A DNA stretch of 55,788 bases from Pseudomonas sp. BN411 (GCF_029871235.1 NZ_SSOM01000072.1:1-55788), one strand, 5' to 3'. Shown: positions 26,452-35,418, numbered from the stretch's first letter. Numbers and translations are program-made. The notes: a model not told the origin generated them from the letters alone.

Positions 26452-27504
26452 CTATTGTGCGATCAGTTCTTTGTAGTCTTCTTGAACCTCAGTGACATGC
26501 TGACCCCACCAGCGCGGATCCATCATGGTCTGCTTGGCGCGGTTGGCAGGCGACATGTTCGACTGGTTCAGAATGTCCGCTGAGAAACTGCCCTTTTCGA
26601 AGGCCTGGTTATTGGTCGGCCCGTAGTAGCCCATCATGGTCGGGATACGTGCCTGGATATCAGCGGAGACTGTGTTAGCGATTAGCTTCTGGGCGGCGGC
26701 GACATTCTTCGCCCCCTTCAAGATGGCCATGCAGCCATAGCCCAGCAGCCCGTCATCGTAGGTGTAGGCAACCGGGGCCTTATCCTTCACGACGGAGTCG
26801 ACGCGGCTACTCCAGATGGCAATCAGGTCGACCTCTCCGTCCTTGATCAGCTGCGAAGACTGGGCGCCAGACGTCCACCAAACCGCAACATCCGACTTGA
26901 TCTTCTCCAACGAAGCCAAGCCGCGTTCGATATCCAGCGGGTAGAGCTGCTCACGCGGCACACCGTCGGCCAATAGGGCGACTTCGAGCATTTCATCCGG
27001 GGCTACCGACAATGCGCGACGTCCGGGGAATTTCTTTACGTCCCAGAATTCCTGCCAGTTCTTCGGCCCCTCCTTGAACTTGTCGGTGCGCCAGCCCATC
27101 ACCACCGAGTAGCTGTTGGTCGCAATCCAGTCCTTGCCCCGAGCGCGGCTAGGAATGCCACTGGCATCGATGACGGAGAAATCCAGCGGCTCGAACATGC
27201 CCTGCTCGGAAAGCGCAGCGCAGTCGTTGGCGCCGATATGGATGGCATCCCAGCTCGGCTTGCCCGACTGCACCTGCAAACGGACGGACGGCTGACCATC
27301 ATGCGATTCAGTGCGCAGGGTCAGGCCGGCCTTTTCTGCCGAGGGCTTCCACAGTGTCTGGATCAGCGCGTCCTGCAGATTGCCGCCATAACCGGCCACG
27401 GTAACTGTCTGTTCGTCGGCAGCCATCACGGGCGCGACCAGACTGACAGCCATGGCGCCCAGGAAGAGTCGGATCGCCTTGGGTGAGGGGAGTGTATCGA
27501 TCAT
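26452..27504 (-). CDS. Periplasmic solute-binding protein of the polyamine/spermidine type
   Basis: A 350-residue type II binding protein with a Sec signal peptide (LFLGAMAVSLVAPVMA, cleavage near residue 29). The mature part starts EQTVTVAGYGGNLQDALIQTLWKPSAEKAGL, a pattern of PotD-like extracytoplasmic proteins; AVWWTSGAQSSQLIKDGEVDLIAIWSSRV is the ligand-cleft region. It is the first gene of the four-gene importer operon and is divergent from the aminotransferase gene, sharing the region with two MarR-like operators. Ligand unknown; amine or amino-acid derivative expected. Confidence 0.9.
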   Translation of the reverse strand: MIDTLPSPKAIRLFLGAMAVSLVAPVMAADEQTVTVAGYGGNLQDALIQTLWKPSAEKAGLTLRTESHDGQPSVRLQVQSGKPSWDAIHIGANDCAALSEQGMFEPLDFSVIDASGIPSRARGKDWIATNSYSVVMGWRTDKFKEGPKNWQEFWDVKKFPGRRALSVAPDEMLEVALLADGVPREQLYPLDIERGLASLEKIKSDVAVWWTSGAQSSQLIKDGEVDLIAIWSSRVDSVVKDKAPVAYTYDDGLLGYGCMAILKGAKNVAAAQKLIANTVSADIQARIPTMMGYYGPTNNQAFEKGSFSADILNQSNMSPANRAKQTMMDPRWWGQHVTEVQEDYKELIAQ

Positions 27505-27657
27505 TTTCCAGCTCCTATTTCTAGCGCCTTGTCAGGCGCGGGACTTGTTCTTAGGCAGCGGTAATTCTCAAAGCTACATCCTGTTGCGGCATTGGGAGCG
27601 GGTCTTTAGTGCCTTCTGTCCGTCTGCCATCTCTATCGCCAGTTGGCCCCTCGAGAT

Positions 27658-27695
27658 GGTTGACAACATGAACCACATGATTCACATTGTCAACC
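27658..27695. promoter_or_regulatory. Pair of MarR-like palindromic operators (importer/aminotransferase promoter)
   Basis: TTGACAACATGAA (27660-27672) and TTCACATTGTCAA (27681-27693) repeat the 13-bp palindrome seen at 21083 and 21116. Here the centres are 21 bp apart. The second copy is identical to the one at 21116-21128. Confidence 0.62.
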
Positions 27696-27759
27696 ATATT
27701 GAATGAACAGGGTTACTCAGCGAGCAGCCCGAACGCAGGTCCGAACAGGAGCAATTGCC

Positions 27760-29139
27760 ATGTCAAATTCGTTGCACGCCGCCGATATCGCCTTCCATAT
27801 CCATAGCCAGACCAACCTCTCGCTTCACGAGCAGGTAGGTCCGACCGTCATGGTTCGTGGCGAAGGGGTCTATACCTGGGACGACAAGGGCAAGCGCTAT
27901 CTGGATGCAATGTCGGGTATGTGGAGTGCAGCCTTGGGCTACAGCGAAGAGCGACTGGTGAACGCGGCGCTGCGCCAGATGCAGGAACTGCCCTACCACC
28001 AGAACTTCGCCCATCGCTCCACCGAGCCGGCGATTCAGTTGGCCGAGCGTCTGATCCAGCTCGCACCAGTGCCGATGTCCAAGGTCTTGTTCGCCTGCTC
28101 CGGCTCCGAAGCCAACGACACCGCGATCAAGCTGGCCTGGTATTACTGGAGCGCCGTCGGCCAGCCTCAGCGCCGCAAGATCATCAGCCGCAACCGTGCC
28201 TATCACGGCACTACAGTGGCCAGCGCCAGCCTCACCGGCTTGCCGCACCTGCACCAGGACTTCGGGTTGCCCCTGCCCGGCTTCCTCCATGTCACCTGCC
28301 CCCATTACTACCGCGAGGGCTTGCCGGGCGAGAGTGAAGAAGCCTTCTCCAGCCGCCTTGCCGCGGAATTGGAAGCACTGATCGAACGGGAGGGCGCAGA
28401 CACCATCGCCGCCTTCTTCGCCGAGCCTCTGATGGGCACCGGTGGCGTCATCACCCCGCCGGCCGGCTACTTCGAGAAGATCCAGGCCGTACTGAAACGT
28501 CACGGCATCCTGCTGGTAGCCGACGAAGTCATCTGTGGGTTCGGTCGCACCGGCAACTGGTGGGGTTCCCAGACCTTCGGCCTGAAACCGGACATGCTGA
28601 CCTGCGCCAAAGCGCTGTCGGCCTCCTACCTGCCGATCTCCGCCCTGATGATCTCCGAAGGCATCTATCAGGCCATGAAGAGCCAGAGCGAGAAGATCGG
28701 GGTGTTCGGCCATGGCTACACCTACGGCGGCCACCCTGTGCCGGCGGCCGTCGCACTCGAATGCCTGAACATCTACCAGGAGCGCCAGTTGCCAGAGCAT
28801 GCACAGCGCGTCGGCAGCCGCTTGGGCGCTGGCCTTCGCAAGCTGGCCGACCACCCCCTGGTGGGCGAAGTGCGTGGTGAAGGCTTGATGTGGGGTGTGG
28901 AGGTCGTCGCGGACAAAGCGAACAAGACCGCATTCCCCAGGGAGTGGAAAGTCGGCCTGGCTGTTTCGCAGCAAACCGAAGCCAACGGAGTGACCGCTCG
29001 CGCCCTCAACGACTCGGTGGTGTTTGCCCCGCCACTGATCATCTCCGAGGCAGAAGTCGATCTGGTGCTAGATGCGTTCACCAAGGGCCTGGATGCCACG
29101 CTCGACAAACTTGTCGCCCAGTCGCGATTCAGCCGTTGA
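27760..29139 (+). CDS. Class III (omega) aminotransferase
   Basis: A 459-residue PLP enzyme of the beta-alanine/putrescine/GABA:pyruvate aminotransferase group. Visible landmarks are YLDAMSGMWSAALGY, the PLP-phosphate region CSGSEANDTAIKL, NRAYHGTTVASASLTG, the PLP-ring Asp in LLVADEVICGFGRTG, and the Schiff-base Lys in LTCAKALSASYLPISA. ATG at 27760 has AGGAGC upstream, so the frame extension to 27703 is not used. It would convert an omega-amino acid to a semialdehyde, the substrate type of the dehydrogenase at 19558. It is the first gene of a seven-gene operon. Confidence 0.92.
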   Translation: MSNSLHAADIAFHIHSQTNLSLHEQVGPTVMVRGEGVYTWDDKGKRYLDAMSGMWSAALGYSEERLVNAALRQMQELPYHQNFAHRSTEPAIQLAERLIQLAPVPMSKVLFACSGSEANDTAIKLAWYYWSAVGQPQRRKIISRNRAYHGTTVASASLTGLPHLHQDFGLPLPGFLHVTCPHYYREGLPGESEEAFSSRLAAELEALIEREGADTIAAFFAEPLMGTGGVITPPAGYFEKIQAVLKRHGILLVADEVICGFGRTGNWWGSQTFGLKPDMLTCAKALSASYLPISALMISEGIYQAMKSQSEKIGVFGHGYTYGGHPVPAAVALECLNIYQERQLPEHAQRVGSRLGAGLRKLADHPLVGEVRGEGLMWGVEVVADKANKTAFPREWKVGLAVSQQTEANGVTARALNDSVVFAPPLIISEAEVDLVLDAFTKGLDATLDKLVAQSRFSR

Positions 29140-29201
29140 GCAAGTCCGGGCAGTCCAGAACAATGAGGCACTGATGACAGGAACTCCTCACAGGTGACCC
29201 C

Positions 29202-29735
29202 ATGAAAAAACAAGCAACAGCAGTCAATCGCGATATCGAAGCATCCACGGACATGCGCGACCTGTTCTCCGTGCAACTGCAGCGTCTGGCAGGACTCTCC
29301 AGCCGGATTGCTGCGTTGGTGATCCCCCAGCACTTTTCCATCACGGTGCTGGAGTGGCGGACCCTTGCCATCCTCGACTACCTCGGTGAAGCCCCGCTGG
29401 TTCGAGTAGCGAAGCATGCCGGCGTACTGAAGAGCCAGATGAGTCGACTGGTGACGAATCTGAGCAAGCGCGAACTGATCGAGCGCCAACCCAACCCGGA
29501 GGATGGACGCAGCGCCCTGCTCTGCCTGAGCCCAGCGGGCAAGGACTTGGTGCGCCGCATCCTCGACGATTCCCAGGCCCGTAACGAAGCAATGCTTGAC
29601 GGGCTGTCCGGTGAGGAACGCGAGCAACTCAAGGCGCTGATGCAGCGGGTTTACGCCAACAGCCTGGCCTACTTCGGCGAGCTGAAAAAGCACACCCCCT
29701 ACGACCACCCTGAAGATGAAGACCATGAGGACTGA
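29202..29735 (+). CDS. MarR-family transcriptional regulator
   Basis: A 177-residue MarR protein. The winged helix spans about residues 48-110 (VLEWRTLAILDYLGEAPLVRVAKHAGVLKSQMSRLVTNLSKRELIERQPNPEDGRSALLCLSPAGKDLV), including the wing with the conserved DGR. It lies inside the catabolic operon, 62 bp after the aminotransferase and 3 bp before the nitronate monooxygenase-like gene. The four TTsACAwTGTsAA-like palindromes in the two divergent promoters are MarR-sized. Autoregulated repression relieved by a pathway intermediate is likely but inferred. Confidence 0.9.
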   Translation: MKKQATAVNRDIEASTDMRDLFSVQLQRLAGLSSRIAALVIPQHFSITVLEWRTLAILDYLGEAPLVRVAKHAGVLKSQMSRLVTNLSKRELIERQPNPEDGRSALLCLSPAGKDLVRRILDDSQARNEAMLDGLSGEEREQLKALMQRVYANSLAYFGELKKHTPYDHPEDEDHED

Positions 29736-29738
29736 TCG

Positions 29739-30701
29739 ATGCCTATCGATACCCGTCTGACCCGTTTGCTGGGTATCTCCTATCCGATCGTTCAGGCTGG
29801 CATGAGCTGGGCATCGAGTTGCGCGGCATTGCCGGCAGCAGTTTCCAACGCCGGCGGTCTCGGCGTCATCGCGGCGGGCCCCATGCGCCTGCCGGATCTC
29901 ACAGAGACAATCCGCGAGGTCAAAGCACTTACCGACAAGCCCTTTGCGGTGAACATGCCTCTCTACCGCAAGGGTGCTGAAGAAGTTCTGGATCTACTGG
30001 TCGCCGAACGTGTCCCGGTGATTATCGCCAGCCAGGGTTCACCGAAGGCACATCTGGCACGCTTCAAGGACTACGGCGCCACTTGGCTGCACGTCGTCGC
30101 CTTCGTCGAGCACGCGATCAAGGCCAGTGCGGTCGGCGTCGACGGTTTGGTGGTGGTAGGAAGCGAAGCTGGCGGCCATCCACCGGCCAATGAAGTGAGC
30201 ACCCTGGTGAATGTGCGTAGGGTGCTTCAGGAAGTCAGCATTCCCGTCGTGGCCGGTGGTGGTGTTGCCGATGGTTTCGGCATTGCTGCCCTGCTGGCCC
30301 TTGGCGCCGACGCAGTCCAGCTCGGCACCCGGTTCATGCTCAGCGAAGAAGCCAATCTGCATCCTGCCTACAAGCAGCGGGTGCTGGAGGCAGAGATTGA
30401 TGAAACCGTCCTAGTAGGACGCAAGCTCCCCGTCCGTAGCCTGCGCAATGCGTTCACGGAACGCGTGGCGAACGCCGAGCGCGAAGGTCTCCCCGAACGC
30501 GACCCGGCTGCGTATGAGGCCCTGCTGGCCTCCGCAAGCCTGAAGCAAGCGTCATTTGATGGCGACATCGGCAACGGAAAAGTGGAAGCAGGCCAATCCG
30601 CCGGCCTGGTCCGCGAGCTACTTCCCGCCAGCGCCATCATGCATTCGCTGATCGAAGAACTTGAGCAGGCACTAGCCCGCCTGCGCGCCATGCAATCCTG
30701 A
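29739..30701 (+). CDS. Nitronate monooxygenase-like flavoprotein (2-nitropropane dioxygenase family)
   Basis: A 320-residue FMN TIM-barrel protein. It begins LLGISYPIVQAGMSWASSCALPAAVSNAGGLGVI-like, typical of NMO/FabK proteins (the run here is SSCAALPAAVSNAGGLGVIA). The conserved region GVDGLVVVGSEAGGHPPANEV is at about residues 134-154, and GGGVADGFGIAALLALGADAVQLGTRFM binds the FMN phosphate. The family includes nitronate monooxygenases, NADH:quinone reductases and FabK enoyl-ACP reductases. In a CoA-ester operon, an enoyl-thioester reductase or acyl-CoA oxidising role is as plausible as nitronate oxidation. Confidence 0.85.
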   Translation: MPIDTRLTRLLGISYPIVQAGMSWASSCAALPAAVSNAGGLGVIAAGPMRLPDLTETIREVKALTDKPFAVNMPLYRKGAEEVLDLLVAERVPVIIASQGSPKAHLARFKDYGATWLHVVAFVEHAIKASAVGVDGLVVVGSEAGGHPPANEVSTLVNVRRVLQEVSIPVVAGGGVADGFGIAALLALGADAVQLGTRFMLSEEANLHPAYKQRVLEAEIDETVLVGRKLPVRSLRNAFTERVANAEREGLPERDPAAYEALLASASLKQASFDGDIGNGKVEAGQSAGLVRELLPASAIMHSLIEELEQALARLRAMQS

Positions 30702-30715
30702 CGGGAGCCTGCACC

Positions 30716-31462
30716 ATGACCCAAGAGCCAGTCGTTCTGACCCAAACCGCCGACGGCGTCCAGACCATCACGCTGAACCGTCCCGACAAACTCAATGCGC
30801 TGAACTTCGCCCTTACCGAAGGCCTGGTAGCAGCACTGAAGGCAGCTGATGCCGACGAAGCCGTGCGCGCGGTGATAGTCACCGGCGCCGGGCGCGGTTT
30901 CTGCGCAGGCGCCGACACCCGCGAATTCGCAGTGCTGACCCCAGACAACCAGGAACTGGTGGATCGCCGTGCCGCCCTTACCACCGAACTCCAAGGGCTG
31001 GTCAAACACATGAGCAAGCCGGTGATCGCGGCAGTGAACGGCTACGCGATGGGCGGCGGCAGTGGACTGGCGATCTCCTGCGACCTCGCACTGGCGAGCG
31101 AATCGGCACGCTTCGGCTATCCCGAAGTGAAACATGGCATTGTCGCCGCCATCGTGATGGCGGGCCTGGTCGAGCACGTAGGTCGCAAAGCGGCTTTTGA
31201 GCTGGTGGCCACTGGTCGCACAGTTGATGCAACGGAAGCAATGAAGCTGGGGCTGGTGAACCGCGTAGTGCCAGACGATGAGTTGCTGGCCGAAGCCGAG
31301 GAGCTGGCACTCGCATTGGCGGCTCACCCGCAGAACGCCATGCAAGCAACCAAGAAGATCTTCCACCAGGTGGCGGAGCTCCCCTTCAGCGAAGGACTCA
31401 AGCTTGGCCAGCAGTTGAATGCCCAGATGCGTGCCTTCCGGCAGAAGGAGCAAGTCGCATGA
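30716..31462 (+). CDS. Enoyl-CoA hydratase/isomerase family protein 1
   Basis: A 248-residue crotonase. The CoA-binding and oxyanion-hole segments are GRGFCAGADTREF (about residue 60) and GYAMGGGSGLAISCDLALAS (about 105). The second catalytic-type Glu is present in RFGYPEVKHG, but the position usually occupied by the first Glu (GGGCEL in typical hydratases) is Gly here. That suggests an isomerase, hydrolase or other crotonase reaction rather than standard hydration. Its stop overlaps the CoA-transferase start (ATGA). Confidence 0.9.
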   Translation: MTQEPVVLTQTADGVQTITLNRPDKLNALNFALTEGLVAALKAADADEAVRAVIVTGAGRGFCAGADTREFAVLTPDNQELVDRRAALTTELQGLVKHMSKPVIAAVNGYAMGGGSGLAISCDLALASESARFGYPEVKHGIVAAIVMAGLVEHVGRKAAFELVATGRTVDATEAMKLGLVNRVVPDDELLAEAEELALALAAHPQNAMQATKKIFHQVAELPFSEGLKLGQQLNAQMRAFRQKEQVA

Positions 31463-32700
31463 AACCGCTGGAAGGCATTACCGTTATCGAATTGGCGCGG
31501 GTGCTGGCCTGCCCGTTCGCCGGGATGATCCTGGCTGAACTGGGTGCCCGCGTGATCAAGGTGGAACAACCACTGTGCGGCGACGAAACCCGTGGCTATG
31601 AACCCTTCGTCGGTCAAGACGAACTGGCGCGAGACCAGCTGGATGAAGATGCCTTGGCCGCAGCCCTGGGCCATGAGCGCAGCGCCTACTTCTACGCCTT
31701 CAACCGCAGCAAGGAGTCCATCACCGTTAATCTGCGCAGCGCCGAGGGCCAGGAGGTCGTCCGCAAGCTCGTCAGCAGCGCCGATGTAGTGTTGGAGAAC
31801 TTCCCGGTCGGTACCCTGAAACGCTATGGCCTCGACTGGCCGAGCCTGAAGGAAGTCAATTCGCGGCTGATCTATGTGTCTTGTACGGGGTTCGGCCAGA
31901 CCGGTCCCTACGCAAAGAAGAAAGGCTACGACACCGTATTTCAGGCCATGAGCGGGATCATGAGCCTGACCGGCGAGAAGGACGGGGGCCCGGTCAAGCC
32001 CGGCATCCCGGTCTCGGATCTCAGCTCCGGTCTTTGGATCGCGCTTGGCATCGTATCGATGCTGCAAGGCCGGGGTCACGACGGTGCTGGTTCCTATCTG
32101 GATTTCTCCATGCTAGACGGCCAGATCAGCCTGCTGTCGCTCGCCGCGGCCCGCTACTTCGCGCTGGACGAAGTGCCCGAGCGTCTCGGCACCGAGCATC
32201 CCGGTCGTGTGCCCTCGGCCAGCTTCCGCTGCGCAGACGGCGGCTTCGTTCACATCACAGGTGCCGACCAGCACTGGCACCCGCTGTGCGAACTCCTGGG
32301 TCTCAACGATCTGGCTCAGGACCCGAGGCTGCAGGTCAACAGCGGTCGCGTCATGCACCGCGACGAGGTCATGGCAGCCCTAAGTGAAGCCACAGGACGG
32401 ATGACCCGCGACGAACTCTGCGCCGCCTGCGACGCCGCCGGAGTACCGGCAGGCCCGCTGAAGACGCTGGACGAAGTGGTAGTGGATCCCCATCTGAACG
32501 CCCGCGGTGTGTTCAGCGAGTTCGAGCACCCGGAGGGCGGGCGCTTCCCGGCGATCCGCCTGCCCTTCCAGTTCAATGGTCTGGAGAATCCGGCCCCTGG
32601 CCGCCCGCCTCTTCTAGGCGAGCACACCGAAGCGGTTCTGTCTGGCCTGGGCTACAGCCCCCAGCGAATAGAAGCACTGCGTACTGACGGAGCGATCTGA
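31459..32700 (+). CDS. CaiB/BaiF-type (class III) CoA-transferase
   Basis: A 413-residue family III CoA-transferase. It begins LEGITVIELARVLACPFAGMILAELGARVIKVEQP, the standard N-terminal Rossmann part, has SITVNLRSAEGQEVVRKLV and a central GYDTVFQAMSGIMSLTGEKDGGPVKPGIPVSDLSSG. The catalytic Asp is probably in GSYLDFSMLDGQISLL (about residues 211-226). It moves CoA between a donor thioester and a pathway acid, for example a dicarboxylate from the dehydrogenase. It is coupled to the crotonase upstream (ATGA) and followed 2 bp later by a second crotonase. Confidence 0.92.
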   Translation: MKPLEGITVIELARVLACPFAGMILAELGARVIKVEQPLCGDETRGYEPFVGQDELARDQLDEDALAAALGHERSAYFYAFNRSKESITVNLRSAEGQEVVRKLVSSADVVLENFPVGTLKRYGLDWPSLKEVNSRLIYVSCTGFGQTGPYAKKKGYDTVFQAMSGIMSLTGEKDGGPVKPGIPVSDLSSGLWIALGIVSMLQGRGHDGAGSYLDFSMLDGQISLLSLAAARYFALDEVPERLGTEHPGRVPSASFRCADGGFVHITGADQHWHPLCELLGLNDLAQDPRLQVNSGRVMHRDEVMAALSEATGRMTRDELCAACDAAGVPAGPLKTLDEVVVDPHLNARGVFSEFEHPEGGRFPAIRLPFQFNGLENPAPGRPPLLGEHTEAVLSGLGYSPQRIEALRTDGAI

Positions 32701-32702
32701 AC

Positions 32703-33452
32703 ATGCAAATTCTGGAACTGGGCAGCGTAAGCCTGTCCCTTGACGAAAACATTGCCACGATCACGTTGAATCGCCCCGAGGCGCGTAACGCCCTAAATAC
32801 CGGGCTCTGCCAGGATCTGCATGCCGCCATTCGTGAAGTCGGCGCACGCCAGGACGTTCATGTAGTCCTTATCCGCGCCAATGGCCCTGTGTTCTGCGCC
32901 GGTGCCGATCTGAAAGAACGCAAAGAGATGAACGAGGACCAGATCCGGGCGCGGCGTATCAAAGCCTTCGCGGTGTACGCAGCCATTGAAGAACTGCCGA
33001 TGCCGGTTGTAGCCGTCGTCGAGGGACCGGCCGTGGGCTCGGGCTGCGAGATTGCCGGCGCCTGTGACTTCATCATTGCCAGCGAGGCTGCGAGCTTCCG
33101 CTACCCGGAGGCACGCTGGGGCACCGTTGGCGCGACCCAGCGGTTGCCACGCATCGTCGGCCGTCGCATCGCCAAGGAGTTGATGTTCACCGGTCGCGAA
33201 GTGTCTGCGTGGGAAGCCGTCGAAATTGGCTTGGTCAACCAGGTACGCCCCGACGAGGAATTCCCCGACTTCGTCATGGAGCTGGCTCGGAGCATCGCGG
33301 CAGCACCTGGCGCAGCCATGCGCAGCGCCAAGCGCACAATTGACCGGGGTGTCGACGACAGCCGATTTGGAGCTCTCGCCCATGAAATCCTGGCAATTGA
33401 GGAGAACCTCAACCAGGGAACCTGGCGCGCCGGTATGACTTCGTTTTCCTGA
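32703..33452 (+). CDS. Enoyl-CoA hydratase family protein 2
   Basis: A 249-residue crotonase with both expected acidic residues: Glu in GSGCEIAGACDFIIAS and Glu in RYPEARWGTVGATQRL. The oxyanion-hole segment is NGPVFCAGADLKERKEM. This one has the usual hydratase set, unlike its neighbour at 30716. It is separated by 2 bp from the CoA-transferase and 6 bp from the acyl-CoA ligase. It probably hydrates the alpha,beta-unsaturated CoA ester before cleavage by the HMGL-like enzyme or beta-oxidation. Confidence 0.92.
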   Translation: MQILELGSVSLSLDENIATITLNRPEARNALNTGLCQDLHAAIREVGARQDVHVVLIRANGPVFCAGADLKERKEMNEDQIRARRIKAFAVYAAIEELPMPVVAVVEGPAVGSGCEIAGACDFIIASEAASFRYPEARWGTVGATQRLPRIVGRRIAKELMFTGREVSAWEAVEIGLVNQVRPDEEFPDFVMELARSIAAAPGAAMRSAKRTIDRGVDDSRFGALAHEILAIEENLNQGTWRAGMTSFS

Positions 33453-33458
33453 GGACAG

Positions 33459-35090
33459 ATGATGACTGCAAATGCTTCCCCGCTTCCCGGTCCGCTCTGG
33501 TCAGTCCTCAAGGACGTCGCCAGCCGACATCCGGACAATGATGCGCTGGTGGCCGAGGACGGCCGCCTGACCTACAACGCTCTACTCAAACAGGTCGAAA
33601 CCATGGCAAAAGGCATGATCGCCCTGGGCCTCCAGCGCGGCGATCATATCGGCGTGCTGATGGGCAATTCCGTTCAGTGGGCAGTGATCTGGTATGCGGC
33701 AGCCTCCATCGGACTTGTCTGCGTGCCGTTCAATACCCGCTTTCGCACAGAGGAACTTGGCTACGGTCTGGCCCACGAGGACGTCCGCGCCCTCTTCTGC
33801 GTCGACCGTTTCCTGGGGAAGATTGACTTCAGCGCCATGCTCCGCGAGGTCGAGCCAGCCATCGACCAAGCGCTTCCCGGCAAGGCCATGCCCCTGCTGC
33901 GACATGTGGTCGTATTTGGGGAGAACGTTCCGGCAGGCGCTTTAAGCGAAGAGCGTTTCCTCAGTCTCGGAAAGGGTATTGGCGTTGCGGAACTGGGCCA
34001 GGCACGTAACCAGGTGCAACAGGACGATACCCTGTTAATTCAGTTCACCTCGGGCACCACCGCGTTCCCCAAGGGCGTGATGCTCAGCCATGAGTCCATG
34101 TTGGGCGTCGCGAAGTCCGTGGCGGAGCGCATGGGCGTGCGTCACGAAGACCGCTACTTCAGTCCCCGCCCCTTCTACCATGTGGCCGGCAGCACTATGT
34201 CGCTGCTCGTGGCACTGGTGCATGGCGCTACCCTGGTAACCGCTGCCACCTTCGACCCCGCACAGGCTCTGGAGATCATGAGCCGGGAACGCTGCACGCT
34301 GACCTCAGGCAACGACACCATGTTCCTGATGCTGCTCGCCGACCCGAGCTTCGAAGAGAAAAAACTGTACTTGCGTGGCGGCTGGGCCGCCGCCAGCCCG
34401 CAGATCCTCCAGGATGTAGTCGACAAGATGGGTGCAGCAGAAATCTGCAATGCCTATGGCCTGTCCGAGGCATCTCCCAACATTGTCATCTCCGACTATC
34501 GCGAGCCGCTCGAATATCGCCTGGACGGCTCCATGAAGCCCCACGAAGGTCTGCATGTCGAAATCCGCGACCCGGCTACCGGTGAGGCGTTGCCGCCAGG
34601 TCAGCCGGGCGAGATCTGCGCTAGCGGCTGGAGCTTGATGAAGGGTTACTACAAGCTGCCCGATCAGACTGCGTCGGCCCTGCGCGACGGCTGGCTGCAC
34701 ACTGGGGATCTTGGCGTACTTTCCGCCGATGGACGCCTGCGTTTTGTGGGGCGACTGAAAGACATGTTCCGTGTTGGTGGCGAAAACGTTTCCCCGCTTG
34801 AAGTGGAACAAGTGCTGCTGAAGCACCCGGCCGTCGAATTGGCGCAAGTGATCGGTGTGCCCGACGCCCGACTGGGAGAGGTCCCCGCGGCCTACGTCAC
34901 TTTGAAGCACGGTGTGGCAGCATCCTCGGATGAACTCATCTGCTTCTGCAAACAGCGGTGTGCCAACTTCAAGGTGCCACGTTTTCTGGCCATTGTTGAG
35001 GACTTTGAAAGCATTGGTATGACTGGCTCCAGCAAAGTCCAGAAAGGACGTCTGCGAGAGCATGCAGTCAAGCACTTTGGCTTGGGCTGA
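33459..35090 (+). CDS. AMP-forming acyl-CoA synthetase
   Basis: A 543-residue ANL-superfamily ligase. The phosphate-binding loop is IQFTSGTTAFPKGVMLSH (Ala where Gly is usual), followed by the acyl/adenine-site region EICNAYGLSEASPNIVI, the hinge Asp region DGWLHTGDLGVLSADGRLRFVGRLKDMFRVGGENVSPLEVE, and the C-terminal lysine segment GSSKVQKGRL. It activates a carboxylic acid to its CoA ester with ATP. GAGGACAG precedes the ATG pair. It is the last gene of the operon that starts at 27760. Confidence 0.92.
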   Translation: MMTANASPLPGPLWSVLKDVASRHPDNDALVAEDGRLTYNALLKQVETMAKGMIALGLQRGDHIGVLMGNSVQWAVIWYAAASIGLVCVPFNTRFRTEELGYGLAHEDVRALFCVDRFLGKIDFSAMLREVEPAIDQALPGKAMPLLRHVVVFGENVPAGALSEERFLSLGKGIGVAELGQARNQVQQDDTLLIQFTSGTTAFPKGVMLSHESMLGVAKSVAERMGVRHEDRYFSPRPFYHVAGSTMSLLVALVHGATLVTAATFDPAQALEIMSRERCTLTSGNDTMFLMLLADPSFEEKKLYLRGGWAAASPQILQDVVDKMGAAEICNAYGLSEASPNIVISDYREPLEYRLDGSMKPHEGLHVEIRDPATGEALPPGQPGEICASGWSLMKGYYKLPDQTASALRDGWLHTGDLGVLSADGRLRFVGRLKDMFRVGGENVSPLEVEQVLLKHPAVELAQVIGVPDARLGEVPAAYVTLKHGVAASSDELICFCKQRCANFKVPRFLAIVEDFESIGMTGSSKVQKGRLREHAVKHFGLG

Positions 35091-35111
35091 GCAGAAGCTT
35101 GAGTTTGGCCG

Positions 35112-35134
35112 GCCCCCGAAAGGGGGCTTTTTTT
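35112..35134 (+). terminator. Rho-independent terminator of the aminotransferase-ligase operon
   Basis: GCCCCC-gaaa-GGGGGC is followed directly by seven T residues, starting 21 bp beyond the ligase stop codon. Confidence 0.92.
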
Positions 35135-35157
35135 ATTCCTATCCCTTACAAGACTCG

Positions 35158-35418
35158 ATGTCTGCTTTTGGCTGCCGATTGCAACACTGCCCGTTGGAGC
35201 TGCGTATCCAGCTGCAATACCTGCACGACCGGCTTCTCAAGGATGCGGACGGGCCCCTTCGCAATGCTCTGGGGCGCGTGTCCACTGAACTTCTGGGCGT
35301 ACAACGCACCACGCTTCAGCCAGCCGATTTGTATGCCTTGCTCACTCCCTTGATCGACGCACGAATCGAAACGATTCAAAGCAATATCAGGGCGCCTGGG
35401 CAGCCCCTTAGCTCATGA
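35158..35418 (+). CDS. Small hypothetical protein
   Basis: From ATG 35158 this gives 86 residues (LELRIQLQYLHDRLLKDADG, then ADLYALLTPLIDARIETIQSN), with a credible helical, charged composition. The open frame extends upstream through the terminator to 35062, which I do not take as coding. The ribosome-binding site is poor. There are no recognisable domains. It could be real or an accidental frame. Confidence 0.35.
   Translation: MSAFGCRLQHCPLELRIQLQYLHDRLLKDADGPLRNALGRVSTELLGVQRTTLQPADLYALLTPLIDARIETIQSNIRAPGQPLSS

Noticed and set aside
27763-28974. 403-codon minus-strand frame over the aminotransferase
   Set aside because: Shadow frame; the plus strand has intact PLP motifs and operon context.
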